Assembly: GCA_963664605.1 (NCBI GenBank)
Contig: OY761536.1
Span: 3,968,001 to 4,032,000, forward strand
DNA: 64,000 nt
DNA from: JAHOYW01 sp963664605
Lineage (GTDB): Bacteria; Verrucomicrobiota; Lentisphaeria; Victivallales; Victivallaceae
Direction of reading: 5' to 3'
Below are positions 15,154-24,108 of this stretch, piece after piece. Position 1 is the first letter of the stretch, and every line of letters starts with the position of its first letter. The notes under the pieces were generated by a model that ran no database searches, was not told where the DNA came from, and worked only from the letters and a program-made list of their open reading frames with translations. A program made the translations under genes and the position numbers.

Positions 15154-16524
15154 TTAGTCAATACATTCTATTTTGAGGTTTGTCATTAAATTGTAAAGGT
15201 GAGATTTGACATGACCTTCGGCAATAACCGGGTGATGCGGAAAGCCCGACCTGACCATCCGGTGGAAATAGTCCTTGATGTTGACCGTGTCAAAACACCC
15301 GATGCCGTTAGTACCTTTCAGGTGGCGTTTCGGAGCGATGGTTTCTCCCTCAATGGCGGTAAACAGGTATTTCCCGTTCAGATGCCAGAGGCGGAACAAG
15401 GTGATTGGCATACCGCTTTTCAAAGTAGCGTCAACTACTGCCGGGTTACGGTTGTTGAAGTGGCGGGCGATTTCCGGCGGGATATGGCTGTCCGGCCCTT
15501 CACAGAGCTGGAAGGGCGCGGCACCGCCGTGCCATAAGGTAATATGATGTTCATCGTGTTCCAACCAGTCGGACAAATAGCACGCGCCGCAGCCGGAAGC
15601 ATAGCCCAGCAGACAGCTCAAAGCACCATCGGTATCGCCTTCACAGGCGACGGCATAGCCTTCGGATGCCAATCGGGCCATTGCCAAGTATGGCCATTGA
15701 ATAGCGGAAAGTTCCGACCAATCCCGAACACCCAGAGCGTCCAGCGGCATAGTATCCATCAGTTCTTTCATATGAAGATAATATTTCGATGCCAGGAGCA
15801 AATCAGCTTCACTGATATCATCAATGCAGTTGAGTTTTAATTGTTTCAACTTATTGAGGTCATTTTGTGCTGTTTCATCGCTGACTGCGTGAACGTTGTC
15901 GATAAATTCATTTATGCTTATATGAAAGAGTTCAGTATTGAGATTCGACTGCATGGAGTTCGGGTCAACGTGCATGTCGATGAAGCCTGGAGCGTGATAG
16001 CCGACCAGCCCAGCACTGCCGTTTCGGATGACCGAATAAGCGTATGAGCGGTAAACAGCGGCGTTAAAATCCTCAACGGTATCAGTTTCACCCGGCATCC
16101 CATAGATCAACTCGAAAGGGTGTCCGGTTTGTGCCAGTGTCGCGGTAAAGGTATGGGTTCCAACCAGCGAACAGGCACTGATCATAGAACCAGTTTGTTT
16201 TTCCGGGGTTGCCCAGAATATTATCGGAGAGTTACTGTGCTGACCAAGCACTGGTGCCATACGCCCGTCGCTCATCGTCGGCTGAACAACCACCAGCACC
16301 TGACAATTGTTATCATCACATTCTTTCAAGGCTGTCCGCAATGAAATGACATCGACAATTTTCTGTTCGGGAATAAATATATCAAATGTGGAAGTATGCA
16401 ATTGCTCGCGCACACGGCGTTCAATATATTCGCCCCACTCCGGTACAAATCCGGCGCGTTTGCGTTTCAAAAATAGAATTCCGACCCGGATTTCCGGTTT
16501 TGGATGTTCAGTAAAAATGCTCAT
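15154..16524 (-). CDS. L-fucose/L-arabinose isomerase-like sugar isomerase
   Basis: A 456-residue protein with the fold of the L-fucose/L-arabinose isomerase superfamily. 'ACEGDTDGALSCLLG' (293-307, Glu295), 'YLSDWLEHDE' (316-325, Asp319) and 'LWHGGAAPFQL' (330-340, His332) are the expected Mn-binding and catalytic-face motifs. It would interconvert an aldose and a ketose. The sulfoquinovose isomerases of the transaldolase, transketolase and second EMP-type sulfoglycolytic pathways belong to this superfamily, as I recall. It therefore fits the first step, sulfoquinovose to sulfofructose. Canonical FucI is about 590 residues, so this is one of the shorter, non-fucose members. It is preceded by the GH5-like glycosidase (51-bp gap) in the same operon. 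Confidence 0.8.
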   Translation of the reverse strand: MSIFTEHPKPEIRVGILFLKRKRAGFVPEWGEYIERRVREQLHTSTFDIFIPEQKIVDVISLRTALKECDDNNCQVLVVVQPTMSDGRMAPVLGQHSNSPIIFWATPEKQTGSMISACSLVGTHTFTATLAQTGHPFELIYGMPGETDTVEDFNAAVYRSYAYSVIRNGSAGLVGYHAPGFIDMHVDPNSMQSNLNTELFHISINEFIDNVHAVSDETAQNDLNKLKQLKLNCIDDISEADLLLASKYYLHMKELMDTMPLDALGVRDWSELSAIQWPYLAMARLASEGYAVACEGDTDGALSCLLGYASGCGACYLSDWLEHDEHHITLWHGGAAPFQLCEGPDSHIPPEIARHFNNRNPAVVDATLKSGMPITLFRLWHLNGKYLFTAIEGETIAPKRHLKGTNGIGCFDTVNIKDYFHRMVRSGFPHHPVIAEGHVKSHLYNLMTNLKIECID

Positions 16525-16575
16525 TTTTTGTTCTCTTTTTATTATTGCTTATTACTCGTTTTTATATTGTTCTGC

Positions 16576-17529
16576 TTAAAATTCGTTGTACACATCATGT
16601 CCTTTTCTTAAAGAACCATCCGCTTCAATAAACTGCATGCACATTAATTCGGGCCAATAAGTATCTCTGTGGAGGTCGGCCACCTGTGAATGGTGCAGTG
16701 CATGCGGCATAAATCCGATACCCTCACGCTTCATCCACCCCAGTTCGTGGCGAATAATCTCAACACGTTCTGTGTCATCGTTACTTGTACCCCAGCAACA
16801 CTCGCTTACAATCACCGGCTTTCCAAGTTCACGTAGATAAGAGAGAAGTTCCTCGATCATTTTGAGGTGCTCCTCCTTAGAATATATTCTTGTAATCAAG
16901 TAAGAATGCAGGGAGATTACGTCAACAAAGGGAGAAAAGAGATCAATGTCCCAAAGCGGACGCCAGTCTTTGCCAATGCCCCATGATCCGATAGTGATAG
17001 GAACTTCGGGAGCCACGTTACGCAAGTGTTCGGCTATTGCCTTGAGAAAATCAGTAGTGAGCAGTTGCTCTTTTTCTCTCCACATATCACAAAATGGTTC
17101 ATTGCAAAGATCCATCATCAATAGGTCATTGGGGTCAGATATGAGTTTTGCGATATCTTCAGCATATTGGCACTCTACAGCCCACTCGCCTCGTCGTCTG
17201 GTTATTTCCAACATGCCACTGCTAATGCCGCCAAAATCAGGAGTTGTATGCCATCCGTTGAAGAGCACAGGCATTATTTTAATATTGCGTTCCTGCAATA
17301 TTTTAAATGCCGTCGCTACTGCCTCTAAAAATTTCTCGCGGTCATAAATGTACGCATCGTAGGACAACCAAACACGCAAGGCGTTCATCTTCGGAAAATA
17401 CTTCAGTCCTCTATCTACCTCTTTAGCGTAAATTTCCGGTTTAAAATCAAGCCATATTTGAACTCCGTGGCTCCCCCAGCTTGGTTGATAGTTAAAACCT
17501 CGCACCCAACTGTATTTATCAATACTCAT
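16576..17529 (-). CDS. Glycoside hydrolase, GH5-like (clan GH-A), cytoplasmic
   Basis: A 317-residue single-domain TIM barrel without a signal peptide. The acid/base glutamate lies in 'MMDLCNEPFCDMW' (Glu144, after strand 4) and the nucleophile in 'PVIVSECCWG' (Glu243, after strand 7), with His208 in 'ISLHSYL' between them. This is the classic clan A arrangement (GH5/GH2/GH39-like), and the protein is near the minimum length of the group. It hydrolyses beta-linked glycosides; cytoplasmic location suggests short imported glycosides rather than polymer. The gene is co-directional with the isomerase 51 bp downstream. Exact family and substrate cannot be assigned by eye. Confidence 0.75.
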   Translation of the reverse strand: MSIDKYSWVRGFNYQPSWGSHGVQIWLDFKPEIYAKEVDRGLKYFPKMNALRVWLSYDAYIYDREKFLEAVATAFKILQERNIKIMPVLFNGWHTTPDFGGISSGMLEITRRRGEWAVECQYAEDIAKLISDPNDLLMMDLCNEPFCDMWREKEQLLTTDFLKAIAEHLRNVAPEVPITIGSWGIGKDWRPLWDIDLFSPFVDVISLHSYLITRIYSKEEHLKMIEELLSYLRELGKPVIVSECCWGTSNDDTERVEIIRHELGWMKREGIGFMPHALHHSQVADLHRDTYWPELMCMQFIEADGSLRKGHDVYNEF

Positions 17530-17683
17530 TTAATTGTTCCTTGTTTTAATGCAAATCACTATGTCTGTAAAATACCGACCCATATGTCACGTTTGCGGAC
17601 AAATATCGAAAAGGAATGTTCAATAAGTTTCTGGACAATGTTTTCATTTCCATAACGTATTGATTTCCTTCTCATCATATCGG

Positions 17684-18451
17684 TCATTGATGTTTTGTTG
17701 AGTTTGTAAGTGCTTGAATTTCCTTTTCAGTAAGAGTGGTATCAAAAATCTTCAACTCATCCAAAAGTCCGTTTAAAGGCCGATAACCTCCCTTATACTT
17801 TGACCCCACTCGAATGCTTTCGGTGGATTTTACAACTGTCTGAGACGAATGAAGAGAGAATTTGCCGACACTTTTACCATTAATATAAAATGTTCCAACC
17901 AGAGGAGCCTCCCCCACTTTGAATGTAAAAGCCACATGCGTCCACACACCTAAAGGCACCTTCTCTCCATTGGGATTTGACCATCGTTCAACACTGTAAC
18001 CTTTGCTGGAGTATGCGCTCCACCCAAGTTCTCCTTTGTGGGTACCGCTACCCACATAAAAAGCCCAGCCGGCTTTTTCTTTCCCAGATATCTTTGTAAC
18101 AATTCCCCGTTCTGATTTCAAGTTGGATATTTTTATCCAGCAGGCAATCGTTATCATTTTGCCAGTTTTATCTAATTGCAATTTAGAACCACTTCCCGGC
18201 AACACAATATCAACACCCTTTGATTCTGAAACGGAAAATGTGCGAGATAGCCCATTTTTAAGCAAGGGAGAAATACTTTTGGAGTATTCACCAGGATTGG
18301 CTCCATTAAGTTCTTCCACTGCCGTTCCCTTGACAGAACCTGTTGAGCTAAGCGTGTCATCAAAAGTCAGGTTATACAGCAATTCAGCCCTTGCCGAGCT
18401 TGTCATAATAAATAATACTGCGATAATTAAGCTGTATTGACTTTTTTTCAT
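17684..18451 (-). CDS. Secreted LamG/concanavalin A-like lectin-domain protein
   Basis: A 255-residue protein with a cleavable signal peptide (MKKSQYSLIIAVLFIMTSSARA, cut before Glu23). One LamG-like beta-sandwich follows: 'MITIACWIKISNLKSE', 'WTHVAFTFK', 'GTFYINGKSVGKFSL' and 'GLLDELKIFDTTLTEKEI' are the usual strands and end signature. Such single-domain proteins are very frequent in Lentisphaerota and Planctomycetota and probably bind polysaccharide outside the cell. It lies between the beta-helix lipoprotein and the GH5-like gene, separated from the latter by 154 bp without an obvious gene. No catalytic residues can be assigned. Confidence 0.8.
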   Translation of the reverse strand: MKKSQYSLIIAVLFIMTSSARAELLYNLTFDDTLSSTGSVKGTAVEELNGANPGEYSKSISPLLKNGLSRTFSVSESKGVDIVLPGSGSKLQLDKTGKMITIACWIKISNLKSERGIVTKISGKEKAGWAFYVGSGTHKGELGWSAYSSKGYSVERWSNPNGEKVPLGVWTHVAFTFKVGEAPLVGTFYINGKSVGKFSLHSSQTVVKSTESIRVGSKYKGGYRPLNGLLDELKIFDTTLTEKEIQALTNSTKHQ

Positions 18452-18518
18452 TGTTACTCTCCTTTGATAAATTTTGTTAATGTAATTTTTTATCTGTCAT
18501 AAATAAGCATCATGGCAA

Positions 18519-20369
18519 TTATTGTTTTCCTTTGGGATATTGACCAAGGTTGGCAATGTCGCCTTTGCCGTGCGCCCCAAGCTTGGAAACACGGTTATTG
18601 CTCGTCTTGACATCATGTGAGTTTATGATGGTGATGGCGTACGGAGCGGTCAGACCCAGATTACGACCGGCTTTTTCACCTCCGCGTTGATTAGTATTGC
18701 GGATGTTGTTGTTGCTAACTATACCGCCAGTCACGCCGTTCATGAGAATACCTGCGACATCACTGCCATCAATGGTATTATTGATGATTTTAATATTTTG
18801 ATGGTGGCTACCCCAAGGGTAGGTTCCTAAAGGAACATCGTAAGCTGAGGGGCGGTTAGTGACTAAGATAGCAGCGGCTTGATGATAGCTTGGGGTAATG
18901 CACCCTAAGTTATAGAGCACATCTTTGATTTTGTTGTTCTGAATCGTCAGGTTGGAAACCCAATCGCCATTTAACCCCCAGACTTTGGCGATTTCAGTGC
19001 CAACAGTGATAGCTGGCAGAGACGTTCGTTCAATCCGGTTGTTTTCAACCACCCCTTTGGAACAGTGCATTAATAAAATACCTCTAGCTCGGGTGTCATG
19101 GAAATAACTGTCGCGTATGGTAATGTTTTTCGGAACAAAAGCCCGCAGAGAAAGCAAATCACCAAATTCAATAGGGGACTTTGGCGGTTGCTCCAGGGTA
19201 ACAGTAGCTGTATAGAGTCTCATCGCTGGGCATTTGTTAATATTGAAACGATTGTAACGCTCGAAAATTTCTTTCGGCAAGGGTGTGGTCATGGGACCAT
19301 CAAAAACCATGGAGGTAATCGGGAAATCTCCGCGCGGTTTCAGCGAGCCATATATAAGCGGGCGCACCAAATCACCTTTGCGAGTCATTACAGCTGCCGT
19401 TCTTAGCATTTCCGGGAGCCTAGTCACCACCCGCACGATGGTCGGACTGACGACCTCGACAACAGGAAAGCCAGCCGAGGAAAAACAGATGCAGTCATCG
19501 CCGGTAAAACCGAAATCACAATTCTCGAAAGTGAACGATCCCGGGCTGTTCATGGACTGGAAACCATCGGCGGTGGATGAGAGCAGACGGTCCTGCGAAG
19601 CACCGATTGGACGCGGTCTGGGCGTGATACGATAACGAAAATAGTTATCACCGTCAAGATATCGCACAATAAGCGCCGGACCTGCTGAATACACAGTGAC
19701 GTCTTCAAAGCGAATGTCGCTGCTTTGAAACAAGACGAATGCGGTTGCGCCATGACGCCTCAAAAGAATAAAGTCTCCCGGTTGAAGTTTTGACGCAAGG
19801 GCTGACGAGAGTCGGACTTTGCCATGAGTATCATCTTCCCGGATAATTGGCTGGACAAACCACGATGACTGCTTTTTCTCCGTCCTGGTTTTTTGATCGA
19901 AGAAATAGAACATCGGTCTCGACTTGACAAATTTGTCGGTCAGTTGCGGATAACCCTTATGGACTTTGAACTTGACTGAGATTCTGCCATCAGTCTCTTG
20001 ATTCTTGCTAATAATTGTCCCCTGAGTAAATGGCAGTGGGTCGGAGTCAATAGCAAATTTACGGAAAGTGATTCCACGGGATTTCAGTACATGGAATGTG
20101 GTCGGTATTTTACCATAGGGGGTCACTAGAATAGTTTCGTCACCTTGACCTTCAATTATCAAGTTGGAGGTGTTGTGTATTTGAACGCAGGAGTTCAGTA
20201 GAAACCGGCCTTTTGGTAAGACCACACGCTTTTCTCCGTTGCTTATGGCCTGCCTAACGATTTTTGCTAGATCCATTGTCTCCTCTATAGGCTTACCGTG
20301 TAAGACACATCCTGTTAATATCCATAATCCGGTCAAGCCACTGGTTATGTTTTTCAATTTTCTGTTCAT
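18519..20369 (-). CDS. Right-handed beta-helix lipoprotein (pectin-lyase-like fold)
   Basis: A 616-residue exported protein. The N-terminus 'GLWILTGCVLHGK' holds a lipobox (LTGC), so it should be lipid-anchored. After 'ETMDLAKIVRQAISNGEKRV' come repeated short strands with Asn ladders, for example 'NLIIEGQGDETILV', 'VVENNRIERTSLPAITVG', 'NIKIINNTIDGSDVAGILMNGVTGGIVSNN'-type turns spread over 400-590, characteristic of parallel beta-helix (PbH1) repeats. Proteins of this type bind, lyse or hydrolyse polysaccharides. Candidate catalytic Asp/His residues include 'GFTGDDCICFSSAG', resembling the DD motif of GH28-like enzymes. It probably prepares extracellular glycan for the importer encoded downstream, but the substrate is unknown. 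Confidence 0.8.
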   Translation of the reverse strand: MNRKLKNITSGLTGLWILTGCVLHGKPIEETMDLAKIVRQAISNGEKRVVLPKGRFLLNSCVQIHNTSNLIIEGQGDETILVTPYGKIPTTFHVLKSRGITFRKFAIDSDPLPFTQGTIISKNQETDGRISVKFKVHKGYPQLTDKFVKSRPMFYFFDQKTRTEKKQSSWFVQPIIREDDTHGKVRLSSALASKLQPGDFILLRRHGATAFVLFQSSDIRFEDVTVYSAGPALIVRYLDGDNYFRYRITPRPRPIGASQDRLLSSTADGFQSMNSPGSFTFENCDFGFTGDDCICFSSAGFPVVEVVSPTIVRVVTRLPEMLRTAAVMTRKGDLVRPLIYGSLKPRGDFPITSMVFDGPMTTPLPKEIFERYNRFNINKCPAMRLYTATVTLEQPPKSPIEFGDLLSLRAFVPKNITIRDSYFHDTRARGILLMHCSKGVVENNRIERTSLPAITVGTEIAKVWGLNGDWVSNLTIQNNKIKDVLYNLGCITPSYHQAAAILVTNRPSAYDVPLGTYPWGSHHQNIKIINNTIDGSDVAGILMNGVTGGIVSNNNIRNTNQRGGEKAGRNLGLTAPYAITIINSHDVKTSNNRVSKLGAHGKGDIANLGQYPKGKQ

Positions 20370-20406
20370 TGCTTTCTCCTGATTGTTATTTTTTTAATTT
20401 CTGTTG

Positions 20407-21636
20407 CTACCCGCCTAATTCAACACACCGCTTTCGGTAATGTAGATAGTTTTCCAGCGAAACCTCTGCCGGTACACCGTGGTCACAGGTCGGAATATAG
20501 CCGCCACGCTCACGCATGAATGGCAGAATTCGTTCAAGCATCCGGTCGATGCTATCCTTTCCTTTGGCTAATTCCCGTTTGTCAATTCCTCCTGAAATTA
20601 TGAGATCGGGATATCGTTTGCCGATTTCAACAACATCACAGCCGGAGGCCACCTCGAAAGGACTCATTACGTCCATGCCAATCGCTTTCTGGTAATGTGG
20701 AATGATTGAAGATGCCAAACCGTCACTGTCCACTTGGACATACAGATGCCGACTTTTATCCAATTGCCTGGATTTGATGTTGTTTATCAACTGTTGATAG
20801 TAGGGAAACAGAAACTCTTTCATCATATCCGGTGAGCATAACGACCCATTCTTGTAGGCGATATCCTCCGAAAAGAATATTTCATCAATTGTCACATATT
20901 GCTGGGATTTCATAATGCAAGCATCATGCAGTGTTAGCCACGTTTGCATGCAGTCATGAATGACTTCCGGCATATCGTAAAGCGAATACAAGAGTCTTTC
21001 CGGGCCCAGCAAATTTCGCAAATACATGAATCCGCCTGTGACCCGTTGCGTAATCATCTTGCCCAGCGCCGCGTTTTTCTGTGCGGAAGTCATGGCTTTC
21101 ATAAAGAGTTTCCAGCGTTCCGGAGTCTCTGGATCCATGCGCCACTTGCAGTTTTTCTCCCAACTTTTCATATCCTTGACGGGTGCTTCGATATACTCCG
21201 GCATAAAACCGCTCCGTTTGTCTTTAAAACAGAGTACGTGCCGCCCGGCGGAATCTTGAACAAGCTCGACGTCACCGCGCTCCTCAATGACCTTCTCCTC
21301 GAAACCGGGAACAAACTCGGGATGTGCATTCCAGCGGGGGGCAGACCAGTTCAGTCGCAGATCGTAATTGGCTGGTGGGTGATAGCCGAAAATCTCCGCC
21401 AATTCGTAAACCGGATCCCGGCCTTCTTTTGCCCACTGGCGCCAATTCACAGCGGCATCCAATCCCTGCTTGCACCATTCATCCAAGCAAAAATATCCGA
21501 ACTCCCGATGTAATAATGGCGCACCTGGCTTGATGGCATACGTGTCTCTTAAGATTCGCGAGCTATCCACCATTTGTTCACGCGGAACCATTTTGTGTGT
21601 TCCAACATATTCAGTCTTAATATTTTCTTCTGACAC
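20407..21636 (-). CDS. Uroporphyrinogen decarboxylase (URO-D)/MtaA-like family protein
   Basis: A 409-residue soluble protein with URO-D-fold features: 'FFSEDIAYKNGSLCSPDMMKEFLFPYYQQLINNIK' region (about 265-300), 'VQVDSDGLASSIIPHYQKAIGMDVMSPFEVASGCDVVEIGKRYP' region, and an ending 'GGYIPTCDHGVPAEVSLENY'. The final 'CDHGVP' Cys-His arrangement recalls the zinc site of corrinoid-dependent methyltransferases (MtaA/CmuA). Lentisphaerota genomes carry many copies near sugar genes, where the true role is unknown. It is unlikely to be a haem-synthesis HemE. Possible work on O-methylated sugars is speculation. It is transcribed between the pseudopilin and the beta-helix gene. Confidence 0.75.
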   Translation of the reverse strand: MSEENIKTEYVGTHKMVPREQMVDSSRILRDTYAIKPGAPLLHREFGYFCLDEWCKQGLDAAVNWRQWAKEGRDPVYELAEIFGYHPPANYDLRLNWSAPRWNAHPEFVPGFEEKVIEERGDVELVQDSAGRHVLCFKDKRSGFMPEYIEAPVKDMKSWEKNCKWRMDPETPERWKLFMKAMTSAQKNAALGKMITQRVTGGFMYLRNLLGPERLLYSLYDMPEVIHDCMQTWLTLHDACIMKSQQYVTIDEIFFSEDIAYKNGSLCSPDMMKEFLFPYYQQLINNIKSRQLDKSRHLYVQVDSDGLASSIIPHYQKAIGMDVMSPFEVASGCDVVEIGKRYPDLIISGGIDKRELAKGKDSIDRMLERILPFMRERGGYIPTCDHGVPAEVSLENYLHYRKRCVELGG

Positions 21637-21747
21637 AGTTTGTCTTCCTTGATTTACTTTCTATCTGTCTGTCTGACCTGTTCTTCATAGCTTCAGCATA
21701 GCTTCAGCGACGGAGAAAGGTGTATTTTCTGTTTACGTAAAATTCTC

Positions 21748-22515
21748 TTAGCGCTGTTTCAAAGCATCGATGAAGAATGCCACAGTGGTACCACTTGCTC
21801 CTGGAGCCGAAAAATTTCCATAGAGCAATATGTTACTTGAGGCAATAACAGGAGCCATTTGTCCACTTCTTACGGAACCATCCTGAAATGAAACATTGTA
21901 TTTTTTGTAATTATGAGGGCTATAGCGTTCAAGCGAAAGACCGCTGTCAGTTGAGCCACCAAAGGTGTCGGCAAAAATAGGCATGCGGGCTCCGTAGTTA
22001 ACCATGTTGTTACCTGTGGTAGTAAAAGATTCCCAGGTCTTTGATGCTGTATTTGCTTTAATCCATTCCATTTGGTTGTATATAAATTTAGCGGCGAATA
22101 CGTAGTCAGTATGAGTTCCGGAGCCTTTAAAATTGGCTTCCAGGTCAGCCTGATCCCTGGGATGCCAATATCCATCAATTCCACCTTGAGACCGACCGGC
22201 ACAGAGCATAATATTAGCCGCTATATAGCCTTCTTTGATATACACTCCAGCTTCTTTGGGGTCTGAATAAGTTTTCAAATGATTGAGTTTCGAATTGCCA
22301 GTTGTTCCTGCAAAATCGAATTGCCCATCATAATCCAAACCGTACATAATAGCTCCTTGAGTTGCCTGTTTCAGGTTGGAACTGCAGGAAATAAACCGCG
22401 CTTTATCCCGTGCCTGATTCAAGGCCGGAAGCAGCATTGATGCGAGGATTGCTATAATAGCGATCACGACGAGGAGTTCAATGAGTGTAAAAATTTTATT
22501 TGCTTTTGTTTTCAT
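21748..22515 (-). CDS. Pseudopilin-like protein with prepilin N-terminal methylation motif (DUF1559-like)
   Basis: A 255-residue protein starting MKTKANKIFTLIELLVVIAI. The type IV prepilin/type II secretion signature FTLIE is followed by a hydrophobic helix ending 'LASMLLPALNQARDKAR'. The residue before the cleavage site is Ile rather than the usual Gly. The C-terminal 'VSFQDGSVRSGQM' resembles the H-x9-DG box of the large pseudopilin families of Planctomycetota and Lentisphaerota. These proteins are produced in many copies per genome, often beside carbohydrate genes, and are presumed to form extracellular pseudopili or substrate-specific secretion tips. It lies first after the LacI gene, with a TATAAT-like box and GAGGG ribosome site upstream. 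Confidence 0.85.
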   Translation of the reverse strand: MKTKANKIFTLIELLVVIAIIAILASMLLPALNQARDKARFISCSSNLKQATQGAIMYGLDYDGQFDFAGTTGNSKLNHLKTYSDPKEAGVYIKEGYIAANIMLCAGRSQGGIDGYWHPRDQADLEANFKGSGTHTDYVFAAKFIYNQMEWIKANTASKTWESFTTTGNNMVNYGARMPIFADTFGGSTDSGLSLERYSPHNYKKYNVSFQDGSVRSGQMAPVIASSNILLYGNFSAPGASGTTVAFFIDALKQR

Positions 22516-22575
22516 GATGTTCCCTCTGTATTATATTGGTTTTGTATTGTGTAATGCCTCCGTATTCTAAAAGTT

Positions 22576-23628
22576 TCATGCTATTTTTATAATTTCTCCT
22601 TTGTGTATATAGTTTTTTATATTATGGACACTTCCTCGTTTAACCAGCCTCATGGTAGTTTCTACTCTAGGATTATCCACTTCTAATCCTTTCATCAAAC
22701 GAGACAATATATTCATCGCAACTGATACAGTCATATCCCAATTAACTTCAATTGAAGTTAGGGTTGGACAAGATTCTTCTGCCGCCCTGCTGGTACCAGT
22801 TCCAATAATACTTATATCTTCGGGAACTTTTAATCCTAATGACAATGCAACATAAATAACAGCTGAAGTACTCCTCATGTCAGTACAAATTATTGCTGTT
22901 GGACGATTATTCCCGGACAACAATTTCATTGCTGCTGCTTGTGATTCTTTAACTGTGTCAATATGCTCTTTTAACTTCAATCCGATGAGCCAATTACTAT
23001 TTTTTTCAAGACGAAATTCTTCCGCCACCTTTTTGAAACTTTCATAGTAACGTTTATGTACAAGCAAATTCTGCGGTCCATAAAGTAATGCTACTTTACT
23101 ATGTCCCATTGCCGCGAGATATTGTATACTCTGTTGAATTCCGCTTTCCGCATCAACAGTAGCACAATATTTATATTTTTCATTCAACTGAACAAACGGG
23201 AAATCAGGACGTTGAGTCAACCAATTTCTCAGTTTACTGTTTAACACGCCGAGATGAAGCGCGCCACCGACAAGTCCGCCTGAAAGACATTGTGGTATTT
23301 TATTTTGTCGTGAATCAATGAATTCAATCTGGTTACGAACTCCATTACTACTGCATTCCTGGACAAATGAATTTATTATTGAACTAAAACTTCCAGAATC
23401 CGCAAACCTGAAAGGCTCGGCATCAATAATAAATCCCATGTCATCAATTTTATTCCGCTTTAGCAGCCGAGCCGCAATATTTGGTTGATATCCTAATTCA
23501 TCTGCTATCTTGATGATTTTTGCTTTGCGTTTTTCACCAACACCTGATGTACCATTCAAGGCCGCCGAAACGGTTACTATGCTTACACCAGATGCTTTTG
23601 CTATATCTTTTAATTTTACTGTTACCAT
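22576..23628 (-). CDS. LacI-family transcriptional regulator
   Basis: A 350-residue repressor. The helix-turn-helix and hinge are at residues 3-58 ('VKLKDIAKASGVSIVTVSAALNG', then 'YQPNIAARLLKRNK'). A periplasmic-binding-protein-like sugar-sensing domain follows, with 'AAMKLLSGNNRPTAIICTDM' and 'ISIIGTGTSRAAEESCPTLTSIEVNWD'. It starts at ATG 23628 with AAGGTAG upstream. It stands at the head of the 23-kb minus-strand gene train and so is the natural regulator of the catabolic genes. Its own promoter carries a LacI-type operator, implying autoregulation. The effector is presumably the imported sugar or a pathway intermediate. Confidence 0.9.
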   Translation of the reverse strand: MVTVKLKDIAKASGVSIVTVSAALNGTSGVGEKRKAKIIKIADELGYQPNIAARLLKRNKIDDMGFIIDAEPFRFADSGSFSSIINSFVQECSSNGVRNQIEFIDSRQNKIPQCLSGGLVGGALHLGVLNSKLRNWLTQRPDFPFVQLNEKYKYCATVDAESGIQQSIQYLAAMGHSKVALLYGPQNLLVHKRYYESFKKVAEEFRLEKNSNWLIGLKLKEHIDTVKESQAAAMKLLSGNNRPTAIICTDMRSTSAVIYVALSLGLKVPEDISIIGTGTSRAAEESCPTLTSIEVNWDMTVSVAMNILSRLMKGLEVDNPRVETTMRLVKRGSVHNIKNYIHKGEIIKIA

Positions 23629-23671
23629 AATAAACTACCTTAGCTACTACTTTAGCTATTACCTTAACCAT

Positions 23672-23689
23672 AACCTTATCGTTAAGGTT
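23672..23689 (-). promoter_or_regulatory. LacI-type operator in front of the repressor gene
   Basis: The 18-bp element AACCTTATCGTTAAGGTT is a palindrome with central CG and one mismatched pair, the size and centre expected for LacI/PurR-family operators. It directly follows the -10 box of the promoter at 23690-23718, so a bound repressor would cover the transcription start. A partial second copy, ACCTTAAC, occurs at 23661-23668. Confidence 0.75.
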
Positions 23690-23718
23690 ATTATAATACA
23701 CGACTGCGATTTTGTCAA
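23690..23718 (-). promoter_or_regulatory. Consensus sigma-70 promoter driving the lacI gene and probably the train behind it
   Basis: On the minus strand a perfect -35 TTGACA (23713-23718) and a perfect -10 TATAAT (23690-23695) are separated by exactly 17 bp. The LacI-type operator begins at the next base. Such a strong promoter needs tight repression, which matches the placement of the operator. Confidence 0.85.
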
Positions 23719-24008
23719 ATTTATTTTGTAAATTCAGCTAAAAAAAACAAAAATTAAATTTTTTCTCCTCAAATGGCGCAATGCGCTTTCCTTATTTTTT
23801 GCAATTGTAACGAAAAAGTCGAATTATTCATGTCAATCATAATATCATTACGATGCATTAATGATACTTGTTAACATGACTGATATCGGAATAAGTCCTC
23901 TACACTACATATTTTAAAAAATAATTTTATAATAACGACATTTATCCGGTTAGCTCTTTGACAAAATGCCTGATTCGCATCTTGCGCTTGCATAAAAGGC
24001 CTTTGTGT

Positions 24009-24033
24009 AATTTTAATATCAAATATTAAAATT
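24009..24033. promoter_or_regulatory. AT-rich perfect palindrome upstream of the DUF4143 ATPase gene
   Basis: AATTTTAATAT, three bases, then ATATTAAAATT form a perfect 11-bp inverted repeat just upstream of a plus-strand -35-like TTGACA (24039-24044) and a TACTAT/TATAAT -10 region (24062-24070). It could be a regulator site. The remainder of the 23719-24108 gap is AT-rich and shows no gene. Confidence 0.5.
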
Positions 24034-24108
24034 ACATGTTGACAGATCCCTTTTAAAGGTGTACTATAATATAAAATGATATTATTTTTGTAAAATTACG
24101 AGGTTTTT

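Noticed and set aside
20407..21636. Calling the URO-D-like gene hemE
   Set aside because: It lacks haem-pathway neighbours, is longer than HemE and has a Cys-His segment more like corrinoid methyltransferases.
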